From Panonychus citri (lineage: Eukaryota; Arthropoda; Arachnida; Trombidiformes; Tetranychidae), in assembly GCF_014898815.1 (NCBI RefSeq), contig NW_026515546.1:4411001-4475000 (forward strand): DNA of 64,000 nucleotides. The letters are read 5' to 3'. The notes under the pieces are model-generated. The model did no database searches and was not told where the DNA came from. It saw nothing but the letters and a program-made list of their open reading frames with translations. This document shows positions 62,601-64,000 of the stretch, piece by piece. Numbering within the stretch: position 1 is the first letter of the stretch; the number at the start of each line of letters is the position of its first letter. Both the position numbers and the translations under genes were made by a program.

Positions 62601-62980
62601 ATACAGACAACATGAAGAAAACTCATCAAATCTAATCAATAATCAGCAATTTAATGACAATGATTCATAAATTGTTGGCAATTTACAGCATTTGTAAGGG
62701 TTGATAATGATTTAAGGAACCATTTAATTACATTACCTGAATATTGCTAATCATTTTAATGGCTGTTATTTTTTTTGAATCAAATTATCGTTTTGATTTT
62801 TGTTCAGTTTCATTCTCATGGTAATTATATCAGAATTATTTGAATCTTTTTCATTTCAACTCACCTTATGATTTCCAAGATGATCAACATTACATTTCAA
62901 TGTTGCCTCTTTACCGATAGGAATTGTTACATTTTCAACTGATCCTATAAACTTTGGTGGATTCTTGATTCCATGAGTAC
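38582..62980 (-). CDS. Dpr-interacting-protein (DIP)-like immunoglobulin cell-surface protein, 5' end outside window
   Basis: Eight minus-strand exons: 62980-62865, 60428-60215, 55192-55037, 53958-53830, 41457-41173, 40481-40398, 38929-38843, 38733-38582. Every junction is GT-AG and in phase; 406 residues are visible. Ig1 (about 4-109) has KFIGSVENVT, C in ATLKC, W in VLWLR and C in GTYMCEIN. Ig2 (about 110-203) has VPPSIVDNETSSDVV, RRED after its tryptophan and GAYLCIASNGV. Ig3 (about 205-299) has ASPRPLTSWIRKD, AAYICVAKNPLGE and RVYDIP. The tail is Ser/Pro-rich and ends in a short hydrophobic stretch (LFLFILILYQLS), as in a GPI-anchor signal. These features match fly DIPs better than lachesin. 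DIPs bind Dpr proteins on partner neurons to guide synaptic matching. NVT, NIS and NIT are possible N-glycosylation sites. The signal-peptide exon must lie beyond 64000. Orthology to one particular DIP is not assigned. Confidence 0.9.
42484..42521. repeat. (GA)n microsatellite
   Basis: About 18 GA units inside the 12.4-kb DIP intron. Confidence 0.9.
47719..47760. repeat. (CT)n microsatellite
   Basis: About 21 CT units in the 12.4-kb DIP intron. It sits inside an open frame (47493-47957 +) that I regard as a repeat artefact. Confidence 0.9.
48119..48222 (+). other. Exon-like segment on + inside a DIP intron
   Basis: Preceded by GATTCGCAG and followed by the strong donor CCAG|GTAAGAG. An ATG at 48132 opens a frame to the donor whose end, MSIIMSFSFSFLPG, is hydrophobic like part of a signal peptide. 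No continuing exon was identified, so a nested gene is only a possibility. Confidence 0.2.
50406..50438. repeat. (GA)n microsatellite
   Basis: About 16 GA units in the 12.4-kb DIP intron. Confidence 0.9.
52102..52139. repeat. (GA)n microsatellite
   Basis: About 18 GA units in the 12.4-kb DIP intron. Confidence 0.9.
55193..60214 (-). other. 5.0-kb intron between Ig1 and Ig2 exons of the DIP-like gene
   Basis: AT-rich intron with ATCATGAT words, an (ATC)n patch at about 58156-58180 and a (TC)n array. Short frames on either strand show no domain. Confidence 0.7.
59564..59597. repeat. (TC)n microsatellite
   Basis: About 17 TC units in the 5.0-kb DIP intron; a (TG)n run follows near 59839-59854. 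Confidence 0.9.
60969..61737. mobile_element. Non-autonomous TIR element (MITE-like), about 770 bp
   Basis: The left end reads ACGTATGGATAGTAAATT from 60971. The right end, reverse-complemented from 61735, reads ACGTATGGACAGTAAATT. The match runs about 36 bases (on through TGAGACAAAATT) with two mismatches. Both ends are flanked by TA (60969-60970 and 61736-61737), the target site of Tc1/mariner-type elements. No transposase frame is present. It lies in the DIP intron between the two Ig1 exons. Confidence 0.75.
61322..61332. promoter_or_regulatory. CTCF-like GCGCCATCTAG inside the TIR element
   Basis: The reverse complement CTAGATGGCGC resembles the core of the fly CTCF motif (AGRTGGCGC). 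The shorter GCCATCTAG is also found before DRAP1. Binding is inferred from motif similarity only. Confidence 0.3.
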
Positions 62981-64000
62981 CTGAATATCATGAAGAAAGA
63001 AATGATTACTCATTAGAAAAAAAAGAATAAAAAATTACATGGGAAAATCTATAATTAGTTTTTCTCTCTCTCTCATCATCTTCATCTTCATCCCATTCAT
63101 TGAATTAATTATATTCACTAGATGAAGATGAGATATTTTTTTCTCTTCTTCTTCTTCATTCTAATTACATCCATGATATTTCATCGTCGATTGAACTATT
63201 ATCATGGTGATAGATTTTCAGTTGAGATTTGAAAAAATTTTCCAATTACATTTCGTTCAAGATTGAAATTTGCTTGTTGACTTTTCCATATATGCTAATT
63301 GTTCATTTATCCACAAGATTATCATGGTTCTAATATGAACATGGATAAATTATCTGCAATGAACTAATAGCTGAGTTTGTTGATTGATTCCAAATGGAAA
63401 TTGTTACATGGGAAAAATGAACGAGAAATTCATTCTTCTTGCAACATTGATCTCTTTAAGTTCCGGAAGAGATTTACTTTATGTTTACTATCATTTCCGG
63501 CTAGGAAACAGCTCTCATGTAATCTCAGCCTGTTCACACCAAACTTTCAGCAACAAAGCAGAAAACAAAGTGAGAGAGGAACAAAAAATAAGTAGATAAA
63601 GATGAATTCTCAATGATTATCATGGAGATGATGATGAGAAAGACACAAGTCTGATAATAAAAACGATAATGATAATCACATCTAAGCTATAAAAAGGCTC
63701 AATTCTGGACATTCTGTGGTTTTCATGGGAATCAATTCATGTAACAGCTTGTCAGATAATAGAAGGGATTTATCGGGATGAGAAGAGAAAAAAAAAGTTC
63801 CAAGAAAATGAATAAACAGAAAACCATGAAAATGTGAGTATCTTCACTTATTAGTAACATTATTTTTTCTTCAGAACTTTTTTCTCCCTGCCAATCCATG
63901 ATTTCCACCTTCTACCATGATAACCTCTCACTCTCACCTTTATTAATGTAATAAATAAACAGAGATAAATGAATCAATTCACCATGTAAACCATGGTGAT
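62981..64000 (-). other. Intron of the DIP-like gene upstream of the first visible Ig exon
   Basis: The exon beginning at 62980 starts with a split codon, so the gene continues upstream past the window edge. No signal-peptide exon was recognised here. The overlapping + frames at 63377-63599 have no domain. Confidence 0.6.

Overview
This is AT-rich animal nuclear DNA with GT-AG introns, very many (GAT)n/(ATC)n and (GA)n simple repeats, and introns from 80 bp to 12 kb. The gene set points to an arthropod: a Gbx/unplugged homeobox gene, NC2-alpha (DRAP1), PRC1/fascetto, and a Dpr-interacting-protein (DIP)-like immunoglobulin gene. A small-genome chelicerate such as an acariform mite would fit the composition, but the sequence alone does not settle the taxon. 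No rRNA, tRNA, CRISPR array, bacterial operon or viral gene was recognised.

Layout. 1-240: last coding exon of an unrecognised + strand gene. 241-10543: about 10 kb of intergenic DNA with a compact palindromic ETS-motif cluster, one exon-like island and a 572-bp non-autonomous DNA transposon. 10544-19153 (-): three-exon Gbx/unplugged gene whose Asn/Ser-rich last exon lies 6.9 kb beyond the homeobox exon. 21690-22970 (+): two-exon DRAP1. 23752-26407 (-): five-exon PRC1, convergent with DRAP1. 26408-38581: mostly intergenic, with weak candidate exons and a Tc1-like terminal repeat. 38582-62980 (-): eight exons of a DIP-like gene encoding three Ig domains and a GPI-type tail; its 5' exons lie beyond position 64000, and a second TIR element sits in one intron.

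Exon models were built by hand. Each junction in Gbx, DRAP1, PRC1 and the DIP gene was checked for a GT donor, an AG acceptor and matching phase, and all models stay open to a stop codon. The genes do not form one pathway: Gbx patterns tissue, DRAP1 represses Pol II initiation, PRC1 builds the anaphase midzone and the DIP mediates neuronal surface recognition. The DRAP1 and PRC1 upstream regions share an exact 13-bp word, which hints at similar housekeeping or proliferation control.

I did not find a convincing new multi-gene system. The more interesting leads are the two TIR elements, the shared promoter word, a change in dominant short words between the Gbx side and the DIP side, a repeated 11-mer found seven times on one strand, and several orphan exon-like islands.
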